Below, in pieces: positions 34,035 to 42,183 of a DNA stretch of 46,108 nucleotides. Numbering within the stretch: the first letter of the stretch is position 1; the number at the start of each line of letters is the position of its first letter. Below the pieces are notes generated by a model, which had not been told where the DNA came from, searched no databases, and saw only the letters and a list, made by a program, of their open reading frames with translations. Source of the DNA: Candidatus Promineofilum glycogenicum (GTDB lineage Bacteria > Chloroflexota > Anaerolineae > Promineifilales > Promineifilaceae); NCBI GenBank assembly GCA_016707605.1, contig JADJHJ010000021.1:1-46108 (forward strand), given 5' to 3'. The position numbers and the translations under genes are program-made.

Positions 34035-36557
34035 GTGTACCGTAACCCCACTGAACCCCAACCGGAGTCCGCTGTCTCGCCGTGGATGGCCAGCATCCTG
34101 ATGAGACGCGGCGGCAGCGCCTGGCAGCGCTTTGCCCTAACCTACCACCAACTCTCGGCTATGCCCCGCCGCTGGCGGCGACAGCTGCGGCGCAAAATGG
34201 CCGTCGGCCTGGGCAGCGCCGCCCTCGTCCTGGCCCTGGCCGGCCCCATCGTGGCCGCGCCGGCCCTCCAGCCGGCCGCGCCCGACGCCACCATCGTCGT
34301 CGTCAACGGCGAGGTGGCCAACGTCAACAACAACAAGTGCGGCCTGATCGAGGCCATCCTCAACGCCCGCACCACCAGCGCCGGCGGGATGCGCCCCGAC
34401 TGCGCGGCCGGCAACCCCAACGGCGCTGACACCGTCTCGCTGCCGGCCAACGGCACCTTTGTCCTGACCGCGGCCCACAACGCGCAGTTCGGCGAGACCG
34501 GCCTGCCGGTCATCACCAGCGCCGTGACCATCGAGGGCCACGGCGCGACCATCCGCCGCAGCACGGCCAGCGGCACGCCCAACTTCCGCATCCTGGCCGT
34601 GGATCCCAACGGGGCGCTGACCCTGCGCGACACTAACATTTCCAATGGTAGGCTGTACCAGTTCAATTACTACTATGGCGGTGGCGGCATCCTATCCCTG
34701 GGCGCGTTGACCCTCTCCGGCGCGACCATTGCCAACAACACCACGGATGGCTATGACAGCCAGGGCGGCGGGATTCAGGCCGACGGCGCTACGACGATCA
34801 CCAACAGCGTGATCACGCAAAACGAAGCGACGGCCGATAACTTTACCAACGGCGGTGGCCTTAAGATCGGCAGGAATGGCCACGCTACCATTACCGGCAG
34901 CACCATCTCCCACAACATGGTTTATGGGTATTACGGCAGCAGCGGTGGTGGCATTGCAGTTTCGGGCGAAGCCACAATCATCGACAGCGACATCGCCTAC
35001 AACCTCAACAAGGGCAGCGAGACAGGCGGCGAGGGCGGCGGTATCTACGTCAGTGGGCAAGCCACCATCACCGGCAGCACCCTGCGCGCCAATGTGGCCG
35101 ACTCCTTTTATGAGGGCGGCGGCGGCGGGTTGTGGCCGGGCGTGGGCGGCGGGCTGGCCAACAGCGGCACAACGCTCGTTGTCAACAGCACCATCAGCGG
35201 CAACAGTGCCAACGCCGGTGGCGGCCTGGCCAACTTCTGGCACTCCGACCTGACCGTCGTCCACAGCACCGTGAGCGGCAACCGCGGCCGACAGGACGTT
35301 ACTCACCCCTATGAGGATGATATCACCATTGGCGGCTATGGCGGCGGCATCTTTTCCGGGTCGGTCTACCACAACCCCAACTGCGCAGCGACGACGCTGC
35401 AAGGGGTTATCGTGTCCGGCAATACGGCCGATGTCAGCGCTCCGCAGGTGCTGTTTTCGCCAACAGGGGGCTGTGACGACTGGGGCTATCAGGATGCCAC
35501 CTTCACAGTCGACGCCAACAACGTCTTCGGCCAGAACAACAACGCCGGCCTGAGCGGGTTGACCAAGGGCGCCAGCGACATCGTGCCCACCGTTGGCCTC
35601 AACGCCATCCTCTCCCCCCTGGCCGACAACGGCGGCCCGACAATGACCCACGCCCTGCCGGCCAACAGCCCCGCCCTCGACCGCGCGCCGAATGCCTCCT
35701 GCACCGCCGCCCCGGTCAACGGCATCGACCAGCGCGGCGAGGCCCGCAACCAGAACGCCGTCGACGGCGCGACCAACAACGAGTGCGACGTTGGCGCGTA
35801 TGAACGGGCCGGCAGCGCCGCCGCCATGGGCTTTTACCTCTCCGCCACCAACAACGGCACCGTCGGCGGCGTCCCCTTCGCCCCCGGTGACATCATCAAG
35901 TTCACCCCCGGCGGCGGCTGGGCGATGCACTTCGACGCCTCCGACGTGGGCATCACCAAGAACGTCGTCGCCTTCGAGATCGAGGACAACGGCGACATCC
36001 TGCTGTCGCTGATCGCGGCGCAGAACGTGCCCGGCGCGGGCAACGTCGCCCCGCAGGACGTGCTGCGCTTCACGCCCACCAGCACCGGCAACAACACCGC
36101 CGGCTCGTTCGCCATGGCCCTCGACGGCTCGGCCAACCTGCTGACCACCAGCGGCGAGAAGATCGACGCCCTGGGCCGCACTAACGGCCGCCTGGCCATC
36201 TCGACACTCGGCGCGGCGGCCGTCAAGCGGCCGGACAACAGCGTGCTGAAGGCGCAGGACGAGGACGTGCTGGGCTTCAACCTGGGCAACGGGCAGTGGT
36301 CGGAGGTCTTCAACGGCACGGCCATCCCCGGCCTGGCGGCCGAAGACGTCAACGCCCTGTGGATCGACCCGGCCACGGGCGACCTCTACATCAGTATCGT
36401 CGGCGCGTTCAACCTCGGTGGCATCGCCGGTGACGGCCGCGACATCGTCAAGCTGACGCCCAGCGGCGCGCCGGGCGGCTACACGCCGTCGCTGGTCTGG
36501 GACGGCTCGGCCAACGGCTTCCCGACCAACATCGACGGGCTGGAGATGATCCCGTAA
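34035..36557 (+). CDS. secreted choice-of-anchor Q / parallel beta-helix protein
   Basis: An 840-aa exported protein. A ~52-residue basic N-terminal extension precedes a hydrophobic signal segment (MAVGLGSAALVLALAGPIVA). The body (residues ~90-560) is a right-handed beta-helix with repeated GGGI, TITGSTIS and SGN motifs, starting at a CSLREA-like CGLIEAILNA and ending in the choice-of-anchor Q signature (PLADNGGPTMTHALPANSPA, GIDQRGEARNQ, ECDVGAYER). The last ~240 residues are a separate repeat domain (FAPGDIIKFTPGGGWAMHFD, VLRFTPTSTGNNT, VLGFNLGNGQWSEVFNG, DIVKLTPSG). Such proteins are adhesins or polysaccharide-binding surface proteins. GTG 34035 is preceded by AAGGAG 8 nt away. Confidence 0.88.
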   Translation: MYRNPTEPQPESAVSPWMASILMRRGGSAWQRFALTYHQLSAMPRRWRRQLRRKMAVGLGSAALVLALAGPIVAAPALQPAAPDATIVVVNGEVANVNNNKCGLIEAILNARTTSAGGMRPDCAAGNPNGADTVSLPANGTFVLTAAHNAQFGETGLPVITSAVTIEGHGATIRRSTASGTPNFRILAVDPNGALTLRDTNISNGRLYQFNYYYGGGGILSLGALTLSGATIANNTTDGYDSQGGGIQADGATTITNSVITQNEATADNFTNGGGLKIGRNGHATITGSTISHNMVYGYYGSSGGGIAVSGEATIIDSDIAYNLNKGSETGGEGGGIYVSGQATITGSTLRANVADSFYEGGGGGLWPGVGGGLANSGTTLVVNSTISGNSANAGGGLANFWHSDLTVVHSTVSGNRGRQDVTHPYEDDITIGGYGGGIFSGSVYHNPNCAATTLQGVIVSGNTADVSAPQVLFSPTGGCDDWGYQDATFTVDANNVFGQNNNAGLSGLTKGASDIVPTVGLNAILSPLADNGGPTMTHALPANSPALDRAPNASCTAAPVNGIDQRGEARNQNAVDGATNNECDVGAYERAGSAAAMGFYLSATNNGTVGGVPFAPGDIIKFTPGGGWAMHFDASDVGITKNVVAFEIEDNGDILLSLIAAQNVPGAGNVAPQDVLRFTPTSTGNNTAGSFAMALDGSANLLTTSGEKIDALGRTNGRLAISTLGAAAVKRPDNSVLKAQDEDVLGFNLGNGQWSEVFNGTAIPGLAAEDVNALWIDPATGDLYISIVGAFNLGGIAGDGRDIVKLTPSGAPGGYTPSLVWDGSANGFPTNIDGLEMIP

Positions 36558-36630
36558 GCGAAGCGACGAGTTACGAACGACGCGTGACGAGTTCAGAGCG
36601 CGGCAGTTGTGAAGTGTCGCGCGGTTGATA

Positions 36631-36662
36631 GACCTCAGAGGTCTTCCCAGACCTCTGAGGTC
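36631..36662 (+). terminator. terminator-like hairpin after the beta-helix gene
   Basis: A 14-bp stem (GACCTCAGAGGTCT, 36631-36644; loop TCCC; complement 36649-36662) followed by TTGTTGTG. It is about 75 nt after the stop codon. It may also be a dispersed palindromic repeat. Confidence 0.6.
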
Positions 36663-36679
36663 TTGTTGTGTCGCGCTGC

Positions 36680-36708
36680 TTGACATCCCCCGACGGGCTG
36701 TCTATCAT
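36680..36708 (+). promoter_or_regulatory. strong sigma70-type promoter of a candidate small RNA
   Basis: A perfect TTGACA (36680-36685), an ideal 17-nt spacer and TATCAT (36703-36708). The transcript would start near 36715. No translatable frame with a ribosome site follows before the terminator at 36826-36858. Confidence 0.7.
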
Positions 36709-36714
36709 TCGCTC

Positions 36715-36858
36715 TATGTTCACCTGTGAGGCTCAGCTCCAGCCGCGCCGCCCGCGCCGTCCCCGGACTACGGGTCTGGCGTCATGGGTTGCCTGAGTCG
36801 CGCACCAAACCGACACGCAGAAACCAACCGCCAGACCTCTTTGGGCCTGGCGGTTTTT
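36715..36858 (+). ncRNA. candidate structured small RNA (or argC leader)
   Basis: About 144 nt from the promoter at 36680-36708 to an intrinsic terminator at 36826-36858 (AACCGCCAG pairs with CTGGCGGTT, then TTTTT). The first part folds as one long interrupted stem: GGCTCAG (36730-36736) pairs with CTGAGTC (36793-36799), CAGCC with GGTTG, GCGCC with GGCGT, and CCCG with CGGG at the tip. I recognise no SRP, tmRNA, T-box or classical riboswitch signature; a 6S-type long stem is possible but unproved. Because argC lies only 167 nt downstream it could also be an attenuating leader. Repeat DNA, however, separates the terminator from argC. Confidence 0.5.
36826..36858 (+). terminator. intrinsic terminator of the candidate small RNA
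   Basis: Stem AACCGCCAG/CTGGCGGTT (9 bp), followed by a T-run at 36854-36858. The clearest rho-independent terminator in this part of the window. Confidence 0.8.
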
Positions 36859-36862
36859 GTCT

Positions 36863-37003
36863 ATCCGCAGATTGGGCAGATTGAAGAATGAAGACGCTCA
36901 CGCAAAGGCGCGAAGGAGCAAAGGACGCAAAGAAGAAGGTGTTTATTCTTCTTAGCGCCTTGGCCCCTTCGCGCCTTTGCGTGAGCGCCTTAAACCTGCG
37001 GAT
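36863..37003. repeat. nested palindromic repeats upstream of argC
   Basis: Outer arms ATCCGCAG (36863-36870) and CTGCGGAT (36996-37003) enclose inner arms of the CTCACGCAAAGGCGCGAAGG type (about 36893-36915 and 36966-36987). The outer pair belongs to the same family as 16628-16707. A single arm of the inner pair recurs at 40236-40262. Together with the small RNA this fills the 467-nt stretch without a coding gene. Confidence 0.85.
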
Positions 37004-37024
37004 CATCTCTAGATAGGAGTATCC

Positions 37025-38029
37025 ATGATTAGAGCCGGCATCTACGGCGCGACGGGCTATACGGGCCTGGAGTTGGTGAAGATTCTCCAGCGCCACCCCG
37101 CGGCCGACATCGCCTTCGTCGCTTCCCGGTCGCAGGCGGGCAAAACCCTGCGCGACCTCTTTCCCGCCGCCCCCGCCCTGCCCCTCGTCGCCGGGCCGGA
37201 CGCGCCGCTGGACAGCGTTGACGTCGTCTTCCTCTGCCTGCCCCACGCCGCGGCGGCCGAGACGGCCCTCGTCGCCCTGGCCGCCGGCAAGTGCGTGGTC
37301 GACCTGAGCGCCGACTTCCGCCTGCGCGACGCGGCCAGCTACGCCCACTGGTACAACCACACCCACCCCGCGCCGGAACTGCTGGCCGAGGCGGTCTACG
37401 GCCTGACCGAAGTCTGCCGGGCGGAGCTGCCCGGCGCGCGGCTGGTGGCCAACCCCGGCTGCTACCCGACCAGCGTGCTGCTGGCGTTGCGACCGTTGTT
37501 GTGCAGCGCCGTGCCCCTGGCCGGGCCGATCATCGCCGACAGCGCGTCCGGCGTCAGCGGCGCGGGGCGCACGCCGGCGCTGACCAGTCACTTCGTCGAG
37601 GTGGCCGACAACTTCAGCGCCTACAAGATCGGCCGCGCCCACCGCCACCTGCCGGAGATGGAGCAGGCCATCGGCGACTGGCGGGCCGGTGCGCCGCCGC
37701 TGCTCTTCTCGCCCCACCTGCTGCCCGTGCCGCGCGGCATCCTGTCCACCATCTACGTCACGCTGGCCGCCGACGCGAATGAAGCCGACCTGCGCGCTCT
37801 CTACGCCGCGGCCTACGACGGCGAGCCGTTCGTCGAGGTGCTGCCGCCGGGCGAGACAGCTTCGCTGGCCCACGTGACCACCACCAACCGCTGCGCCATC
37901 GGCCTGACCCTGGTCGGCCGCACGCTCATCCTGACCTCGGCCATCGACAACCTCATCAAAGGCGCGGCCGGGCAGGCGGTGCAGAACATGAATGCCATGT
38001 ACGGCCTGGACGAGACAACTGGATTCTAA
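37025..38029 (+). CDS. argC: N-acetyl-gamma-glutamyl-phosphate reductase
   Basis: A 334-aa NADPH-dependent reductase for the third step of arginine synthesis, making N-acetylglutamate semialdehyde. The dinucleotide-binding loop GATGYTG is at 8-14 and the catalytic cysteine is C146 in VANPGCYPTS. The C-terminal half has SGVSGAGRTP, IGRAHRHLPEMEQAI and RGILSTIYV, all family marks. Length is normal for the ~340-aa type. ATG 37025 follows AGGAGTATCC. It is the first gene of an argC-argB-argD run separated only by repeat DNA. The LysW-dependent lysine/ornithine version is a possible alternative, but no lysW or lysX is in the window. Confidence 0.94.
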   Translation: MIRAGIYGATGYTGLELVKILQRHPAADIAFVASRSQAGKTLRDLFPAAPALPLVAGPDAPLDSVDVVFLCLPHAAAAETALVALAAGKCVVDLSADFRLRDAASYAHWYNHTHPAPELLAEAVYGLTEVCRAELPGARLVANPGCYPTSVLLALRPLLCSAVPLAGPIIADSASGVSGAGRTPALTSHFVEVADNFSAYKIGRAHRHLPEMEQAIGDWRAGAPPLLFSPHLLPVPRGILSTIYVTLAADANEADLRALYAAAYDGEPFVEVLPPGETASLAHVTTTNRCAIGLTLVGRTLILTSAIDNLIKGAAGQAVQNMNAMYGLDETTGF

Positions 38030-38035
38030 GAGGAA

Positions 38036-38201
38036 GAAACCACAGATTACACAGATTTCACAGATTGAAGAGGAATTATCCGCAGATTTCGCAGATTGGG
38101 CAGATTTAAGAAAAACGTCTCAGGCTCTGAAAATCTGCCCAATCTGCCTAATCTGCGGATCATACTTCTTAATCTGTGAAGTCTGTGTAATCTGTGGTTT
38201 C
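38036..38201. repeat. nested palindromic repeat between argC and argB
   Basis: Outer arms of the ACCACAGATTACACAGATTT type (38036-38066 and 38171-38201) surround inner arms of the CCGCAGATTTCGCAGATTGG / CTGCCCAATCTGCC type (about 38079-38105 and 38132-38160). Both arms are variants of repeats used elsewhere. The whole can fold into a very long hairpin within the arg transcript. Confidence 0.88.
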
Positions 38202-38219
38202 ACCTCTTCAGGAGCAACT

Positions 38220-38981
38220 ATGACCCGCGTGATCAAGATCGGCGGTAACGAGATGAACGTGGCCGGCTTTCTGGAGGAGCTGGCGGCGCAGGTCGCCGGG
38301 GTGGTGGCGGCCGAGCCGGTGGTCATCGTCCACGGCGGCGGGCAGGAGATCGCCACACTGCAAACGCGGCTGGGCATCGAACCGCTCAAGGTCGACGGGC
38401 TGCGCGTCACCGACGCCGCCTCGCTCGACGTGGCCGAGATGGTGCTCTCCGGCCGCACCAACAAGCAGATCGTCCGCGCCCTGCTGGCCACGGGGCTGGA
38501 TGCCGTCGGGCTGAGCGGCGTCGACGGCCGGCTGCTGACGGCGCGCAAGAAGGAGCACCCCACCGCCGACCTGGGCCTGGTAGGCGAGATTGTCGCCGTG
38601 CGCGCCCATCTGCTGCAACGCCTGCTGCAAGTGGGCCTCACCCCGGTCATCTCGCCTATCTCGCTGAGCAACGATGGCCAGACCTACAACGTCAACGCCG
38701 ACGAAGCCGCCACGGCCATCGCCGCCGCGCTGGGAGCGGAGGCGCTCGACTTCGTCTCCAACGTGCCCGGCGTGCTGGCCGACGGCGAGCTTGTGACGCG
38801 CCTCTCACCCGACGAAACCGAAACGCTCATTGCCGACGGCGTCATCAGCGGCGGTATGATCCCCAAGGTACGCGCCGCCCTCGACGCCCTGGCCCGCGGC
38901 GTGCCGCAGGTGCGGATTGTGGATTTGGCGGGGCTGCGTGGTGGGGGAGGAACGGTATTCAGTGAGGAAGCAGGTCAGTAG
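38220..38981 (+). CDS. argB: acetylglutamate kinase
   Basis: A 253-aa amino-acid kinase that phosphorylates N-acetylglutamate with ATP. Family motifs are IKIGGNEM at the N-terminus, VIVHGGGQEI, GLRVTDAASLDVAEMVLSGR, TNKQIVRALL, GLSGVDGRLL and YNVNADEAATAIA near the nucleotide site. ATG 38220 follows AGGAG by 5 nt; an upstream in-frame extension is just translated repeat. The shorter N-terminus is typical of the Thermus/Deinococcus/Chloroflexota branch, which includes LysZ-like kinases. The neighbours argC and argD fit either pathway; arginine is the simpler reading. Confidence 0.9.
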   Translation: MTRVIKIGGNEMNVAGFLEELAAQVAGVVAAEPVVIVHGGGQEIATLQTRLGIEPLKVDGLRVTDAASLDVAEMVLSGRTNKQIVRALLATGLDAVGLSGVDGRLLTARKKEHPTADLGLVGEIVAVRAHLLQRLLQVGLTPVISPISLSNDGQTYNVNADEAATAIAAALGAEALDFVSNVPGVLADGELVTRLSPDETETLIADGVISGGMIPKVRAALDALARGVPQVRIVDLAGLRGGGGTVFSEEAGQ

Positions 38982-39048
38982 GTCAGTGGGTCAGTGGGTC
39001 AGTAGGTTAGTAGACTGACAACTAACAACTGACAACTGACAACTTCCG
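38982..39048. repeat. direct-repeat spacer between argB and argD
   Basis: Several tandem copies of GGTCAGTG/GGTCAGTA (about 38973-39010) followed by copies of CTGACAACT/CTAACAACT to ~39043. Low-complexity sequence of this kind is also translated in frame within the membrane protein near 42770-42810. Confidence 0.75.
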
Positions 39049-39056
39049 GGAGAAAC

Positions 39057-40232
39057 ATGGACAAACAAACGATCATCGCCGACGAAGCGCGCTACATGAT
39101 GCAGACCTACCGCCGGGCCGACGTGGTGTTGGAGCGGGGCGAAGGGGTGTATCTGTTCGACAGCGACGGCCGCCGCTATCTTGACTTCATGGCCGGCATC
39201 GCCGTGGCCGCGCTGGGCCACGCCGACCCGGCGGTGACGGCGGCCGTGGCCGAACAGGCGGCGACGCTGACCCACGTCAGCAACCTGTTCTACACCGCGC
39301 CGCAGGTCGGCCTGGCCCGGCGGCTGGTGACCCACTCCTTCGCCGACCGCGTCTTCCTGACCAACAGCGGCGCGGAGGCGATCGAGGGAGCGCTGAAGTT
39401 CGCCCGCAAGTGGGCGCGGGAGCGCGGCGTGGGCAAGCACGAGATCGTCGCCTTCGGCGGCAGCTTCCACGGCCGGACGATGGGCGCGCTGTCGATCACC
39501 TACAAGGCCGCCTACCGCGACCCATTCGCGCCGCTGCTGCCCGGCGTCTGCTTCGCGCCGTTCAACGACCTCGACGCGGCGCGGGCGATGATCACCGACG
39601 ACACCTGCGCCGTCGTCGTCGAGCCGGTGCAGGGCGAGGGTGGCATCCACACCGCCACGCCGGAGTTCCTGCGCGGCCTGCGCGAACTGTGCAACCAGCA
39701 CGAAGCGCGGCTCATTTTCGATGAGATTCAATGCGGGCTGGGCCGGACGGGCCGGCTGTGGGCGCACGAGGCGCACGGGATTACCCCCGACATCATGACC
39801 CTGGCCAAGCCGCTGGCCAACGGCCTGCCCATCGGGGCCATTCTGCTGACCGAGGACGTGGCCGCGGCCGTCGGCTATGGCGAGCACGGCAGCACCTTCG
39901 CCGGCGGGCCGGTCGTCTGCCGCGCGGCCGAGGTGGTGTTCGACCGCGTCAGCGACCCGGCCTTCCTGGCCGCCGTGGCCGAGAACGGCGAGCGGCTGCA
40001 GCGTGGGCTGCGCGACCTCAACAGCCCGCGTGTGGTCGAGGTGCGCGGCGCGGGGCTGCTGGTCGGTGTGGAGCTGGATGGGCCGGCCGCGCCGGTCATC
40101 GCCGCCGCCCGCGCGCGGGGACTGCTGGTCATCAACGCCGGCGAGACCATCCTGCGCATCGCCCCGCCGCTCATCGTCACGCGCGAGCACGTGGACGAGG
40201 CTGTGGCCATCCTGGGCGAGTGCCTGTCCTGA
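39057..40232 (+). CDS. argD: acetylornithine aminotransferase
   Basis: A 391-aa PLP-dependent class III aminotransferase that converts N-acetylglutamate semialdehyde to N-acetylornithine. The PLP lysine is K251 in TLAKPLANGLPIGA. The cofactor aspartate is D222 in LIFDEIQCGLGRTG. Also present are the SNLFYT, TNSGAEAIEGALKFARKW, SFHGRTMGAL and STFAGGPVVC blocks. ATG 39057 is preceded by GGGAG. It follows argB in a single transcriptional direction. Acetylornithine and succinyldiaminopimelate aminotransferase activities are not separable by sequence, but the context favours arginine. Confidence 0.94.
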   Translation: MDKQTIIADEARYMMQTYRRADVVLERGEGVYLFDSDGRRYLDFMAGIAVAALGHADPAVTAAVAEQAATLTHVSNLFYTAPQVGLARRLVTHSFADRVFLTNSGAEAIEGALKFARKWARERGVGKHEIVAFGGSFHGRTMGALSITYKAAYRDPFAPLLPGVCFAPFNDLDAARAMITDDTCAVVVEPVQGEGGIHTATPEFLRGLRELCNQHEARLIFDEIQCGLGRTGRLWAHEAHGITPDIMTLAKPLANGLPIGAILLTEDVAAAVGYGEHGSTFAGGPVVCRAAEVVFDRVSDPAFLAAVAENGERLQRGLRDLNSPRVVEVRGAGLLVGVELDGPAAPVIAAARARGLLVINAGETILRIAPPLIVTREHVDEAVAILGECLS

Positions 40233-40235
40233 AAG

Positions 40236-40275
40236 AAGCTCACGCAAAGGCGCGAAGGGGCAAAGGCGCAAAGAA
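40236..40275. repeat. single arm of the CTCACGCAAAGGCGCGAAGG repeat
   Basis: A copy of the inner repeat arm found at 36893-36915 sits between argD and the acetyltransferase start and replaces any normal Shine-Dalgarno. No matching second arm is present, so it is half an element. Confidence 0.75.
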
Positions 40276-40278
40276 GCG

Positions 40279-40767
40279 ATGCGAATCGAGCCGCTGACGG
40301 CCGACGACTGGCCGGTGGTACGTACTATCTACGCCGAGGGCATCGCCACCGGGCAGGCCACGTTCGAGACGGATGTGCCCGACTGGCCGGCCTGGGACGC
40401 GGCGCGGCTGGCCTGTTGCCGGCTGGCGGCGCGGCGCGGGGCGGTGCTGGTCGGCTGGGCGACGCTTGGCCCGGTGTCGTCGCGGCCGGTCTACCGCGGC
40501 GTGGCCGAGGTCAGCGTCTACGTCGCCGCCGCGGCCCGCGGGCAGGGCATCGGCCGGGCGCTGCTGGCGGCGCTGGTCGTGGCATCGGAAGAGGCCGGCC
40601 TCTGGACGTTGCAGGCCAGCATCTTCCCGGAGAACGCGGCCAGCCTGGCCCTGCATCGCGCCTGTGGCTTTCGCGTCGTCGGCCGCCGCGAGCACATCGC
40701 CCGGCACCACGGCCGCTGGCGCGACACGCTGCTGCTGGAGCGGCGCAGCGAGCGCGCCGGCATGTAG
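40279..40767 (+). CDS. GNAT N-acetyltransferase, phosphinothricin acetyltransferase-like
   Basis: A 162-aa acetyltransferase. It starts IEPLTADDWPVVRTIYAEGI and has the ATGQATFET stretch of the phosphinothricin/methionine-sulfoximine family. The acetyl-CoA loop is ARGQGIGRALLAAL, followed by NAASLALHRACGFRVVGRRE. The family acetylates amino groups of small amino-acid-like compounds. It lies 46 nt after argD behind a repeat arm, with no clear ribosome site, so it may be read with the arg genes. The native substrate is unknown. Confidence 0.9.
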   Translation: MRIEPLTADDWPVVRTIYAEGIATGQATFETDVPDWPAWDAARLACCRLAARRGAVLVGWATLGPVSSRPVYRGVAEVSVYVAAAARGQGIGRALLAALVVASEEAGLWTLQASIFPENAASLALHRACGFRVVGRREHIARHHGRWRDTLLLERRSERAGM

Positions 40768-40833
40768 GGCGGGTTGGCAACCCGCCTCTTCTGCCTATAA
40801 GCGCCGGCGGAGGCGGGTTGCCAACCCGCCCTA
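40766..40833. repeat. hairpin repeat with GGCGGGTTGGCAACCCGCC-type arms
   Basis: GTAGGGCGGGTTGGCAACCC... (from 40766) is the inverted complement of ...GGGTTGCCAACCCGCCCTAC (to 40833), about 23-nt arms with a ~22-nt centre. It begins at the stop codon of the acetyltransferase and is a likely terminator as well as a repeat. Confidence 0.8.
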
Positions 40834-40834
40834 C

Positions 40835-41252
40835 ATGCGTGATACTTCTCTCGTGACCCCCACCGACAGCGCCCAACATGGCCGCCGACTGAATACTGCT
40901 TACTGCTTACTGATTACTGCTCTCGGTCTGCCCCTCATCACCCCACTGCTGCGCTGGACGGCCGTGGCCTGCACCCACGACGGCCACCTGCACTACCACC
41001 GCGTCGCCGCCATGGCCCACGCCTGGGGCAACGGCATCTACTTGACGCGCTGGCTGCCCGACCTGGCCTTCGGCTACGGCTATCCGTTCTTCGTCTACCG
41101 CGAGGCCGCGCCGCTCTACGCCGTGCTGCTGCCCCACCTGGCCGGGCTGCCGCTGCCGGCGGCGTCGAACCTGTTCTACGCCCTGACCATTCTGGCGTCG
41201 GGGGTGTTCATGGCCCTGTGGGTGCGCGACCTGTTCGGGCCGCGCGCGGTGT
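40835..41252 (+). pseudogene. large membrane protein, fragment 1 of 3 (N-terminus)
   Basis: Start of a polytopic membrane protein whose frame is lost about 139 codons in. After a short segment that is translated low-complexity repeat (LNTAYCLLITALG) come hydrophobic helices and a loop with HDGHLHYHRVAAMAHAWGNG, YLTRWLPDLAFGYGYPFFVY and PLPAASNLFYALTILASG. These match the N-terminal part of large 6-pyruvoyl-tetrahydropterin synthase-related/GT-C-like membrane proteins of Chloroflexota. At GCGCGCGGTGTGG (about 41250) one G seems missing: adding it joins FGPRAG to VVSAVAYMAAPYVLIDALVR in the next frame. The start (ATG 40835 or GTG 40853) is uncertain and lacks a ribosome site. Confidence 0.65.
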
Positions 41253-42105
41253 GGTCTCGGCCGTGGCCTACATGGCCGCGCCCTACGTGCTCATCGACGC
41301 CCTGGTGCGCGGCAACGCGCCGGAGTCGCTGGCCTTACCGCTGCTGCCGTTCCTGCTGTGGGTCGGGCGGCGCTGGGTGCTGTTCGGCTCCGTCCGCGCC
41401 TTCCTGGCCGGGGCGCTGGGGCTGGCCCTGCTGTCGGTCAGCCACAACATTTCGACCTTCATCTTTGCACCGACGTTGGGGGTGTATCTGCTTATTCTAG
41501 CGCTTTGGTCCGGGCGCAGGGGGGCAGGGGGGCAGGGGAGCGGGGGAGATGCCGTCACCCCTGCTCCCCTGCGCCCCCGCTCCCCTGCTCTGCTAAGAGC
41601 TACCCTCCTCCTCGCGCTCGGCCTCGGCCTGGCCTTCTTCTACACCGGCGGCGCGGTGCTGGAGATGGATCAGGTGACGCTGGAGCGCTCGACGACGACG
41701 CGCAACAACGACTGGCGCTACAACTTCGCCAGCGTGGGCGAAATCCTCGCCCCGGTCGCGCCGGAAGACCCGACGCTGCTCAACCCCCCGCTGCGGCTGC
41801 GGCTAGGCTGGGTCCCGCTGGCCCTGGCGGCGCTGGGGGCGACGGGGCTGTGGTGGATTCGCGGCGCGGACGGCCGCGCCCGCGAGCAACGCCTGCACAT
41901 CTGGCTCATGCTGGCCGGGGCGGTGATCTACCTGTTCATGGCCCTGCCCATCTCGCGGCCGATCTGGGAGGCGCTGCCGCTGATCGACTTCGTGCAGTTC
42001 CCGTGGCGCTTCGTCGGCCGGGCGGCGCTGCCGGTGGCGTTTTTTGGCCGGCGTGCCGACTGCCGACGCCGAGCCGACGACGTGAGGGACGGGCGAGCGG
42101 AGTAA
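41253..42105 (+). pseudogene. large membrane protein, fragment 2 of 3
   Basis: Continuation of the same protein in a second frame: VVSAVAYMAAPYVLIDALVR, GNAPESLALPLLPFLLWVGR and further helices to PLIDFVQFPWRFVGRAALPV. The motif FPWRF followed by GRAALP is typical of the family. Residues from 41510-41600 (RRGAGGQGSGGDAVTPAPLR) are translated repeat DNA, in frame. Sense is lost at the T6 run 42041-42046: dropping one T gives VAFLAGVPTADAEPTT. The frame then meets TAA at 42103-42105. About 75 nt after the T-run are degenerate ACTCGCCACTCGCTCGTCACTC-type repeat, cited here as its 20-nt core CTCGCCACTCGCTCGTCACT. Confidence 0.65.
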
Positions 42106-42183
42106 CGAGTAAGGAGACTCCGCCACTCGCCACTCGCTCGTCACTCTGGTCGGTGGTCGCCGTCAGCCTGCCCGCCCTCCTCT

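Noticed and set aside
34692..36686. A 664-codon open frame opposite the beta-helix gene
   Set aside because: Its Val/Ala/Gly/Arg/His-rich composition has no domain pattern. The opposite strand encodes a clear choice-of-anchor Q protein.
36715..37024. T-box leader for the arg genes
   Set aside because: I find no AGGGTGGNACCGCG-type antiterminator sequence, and repeat DNA lies between the terminator and argC.
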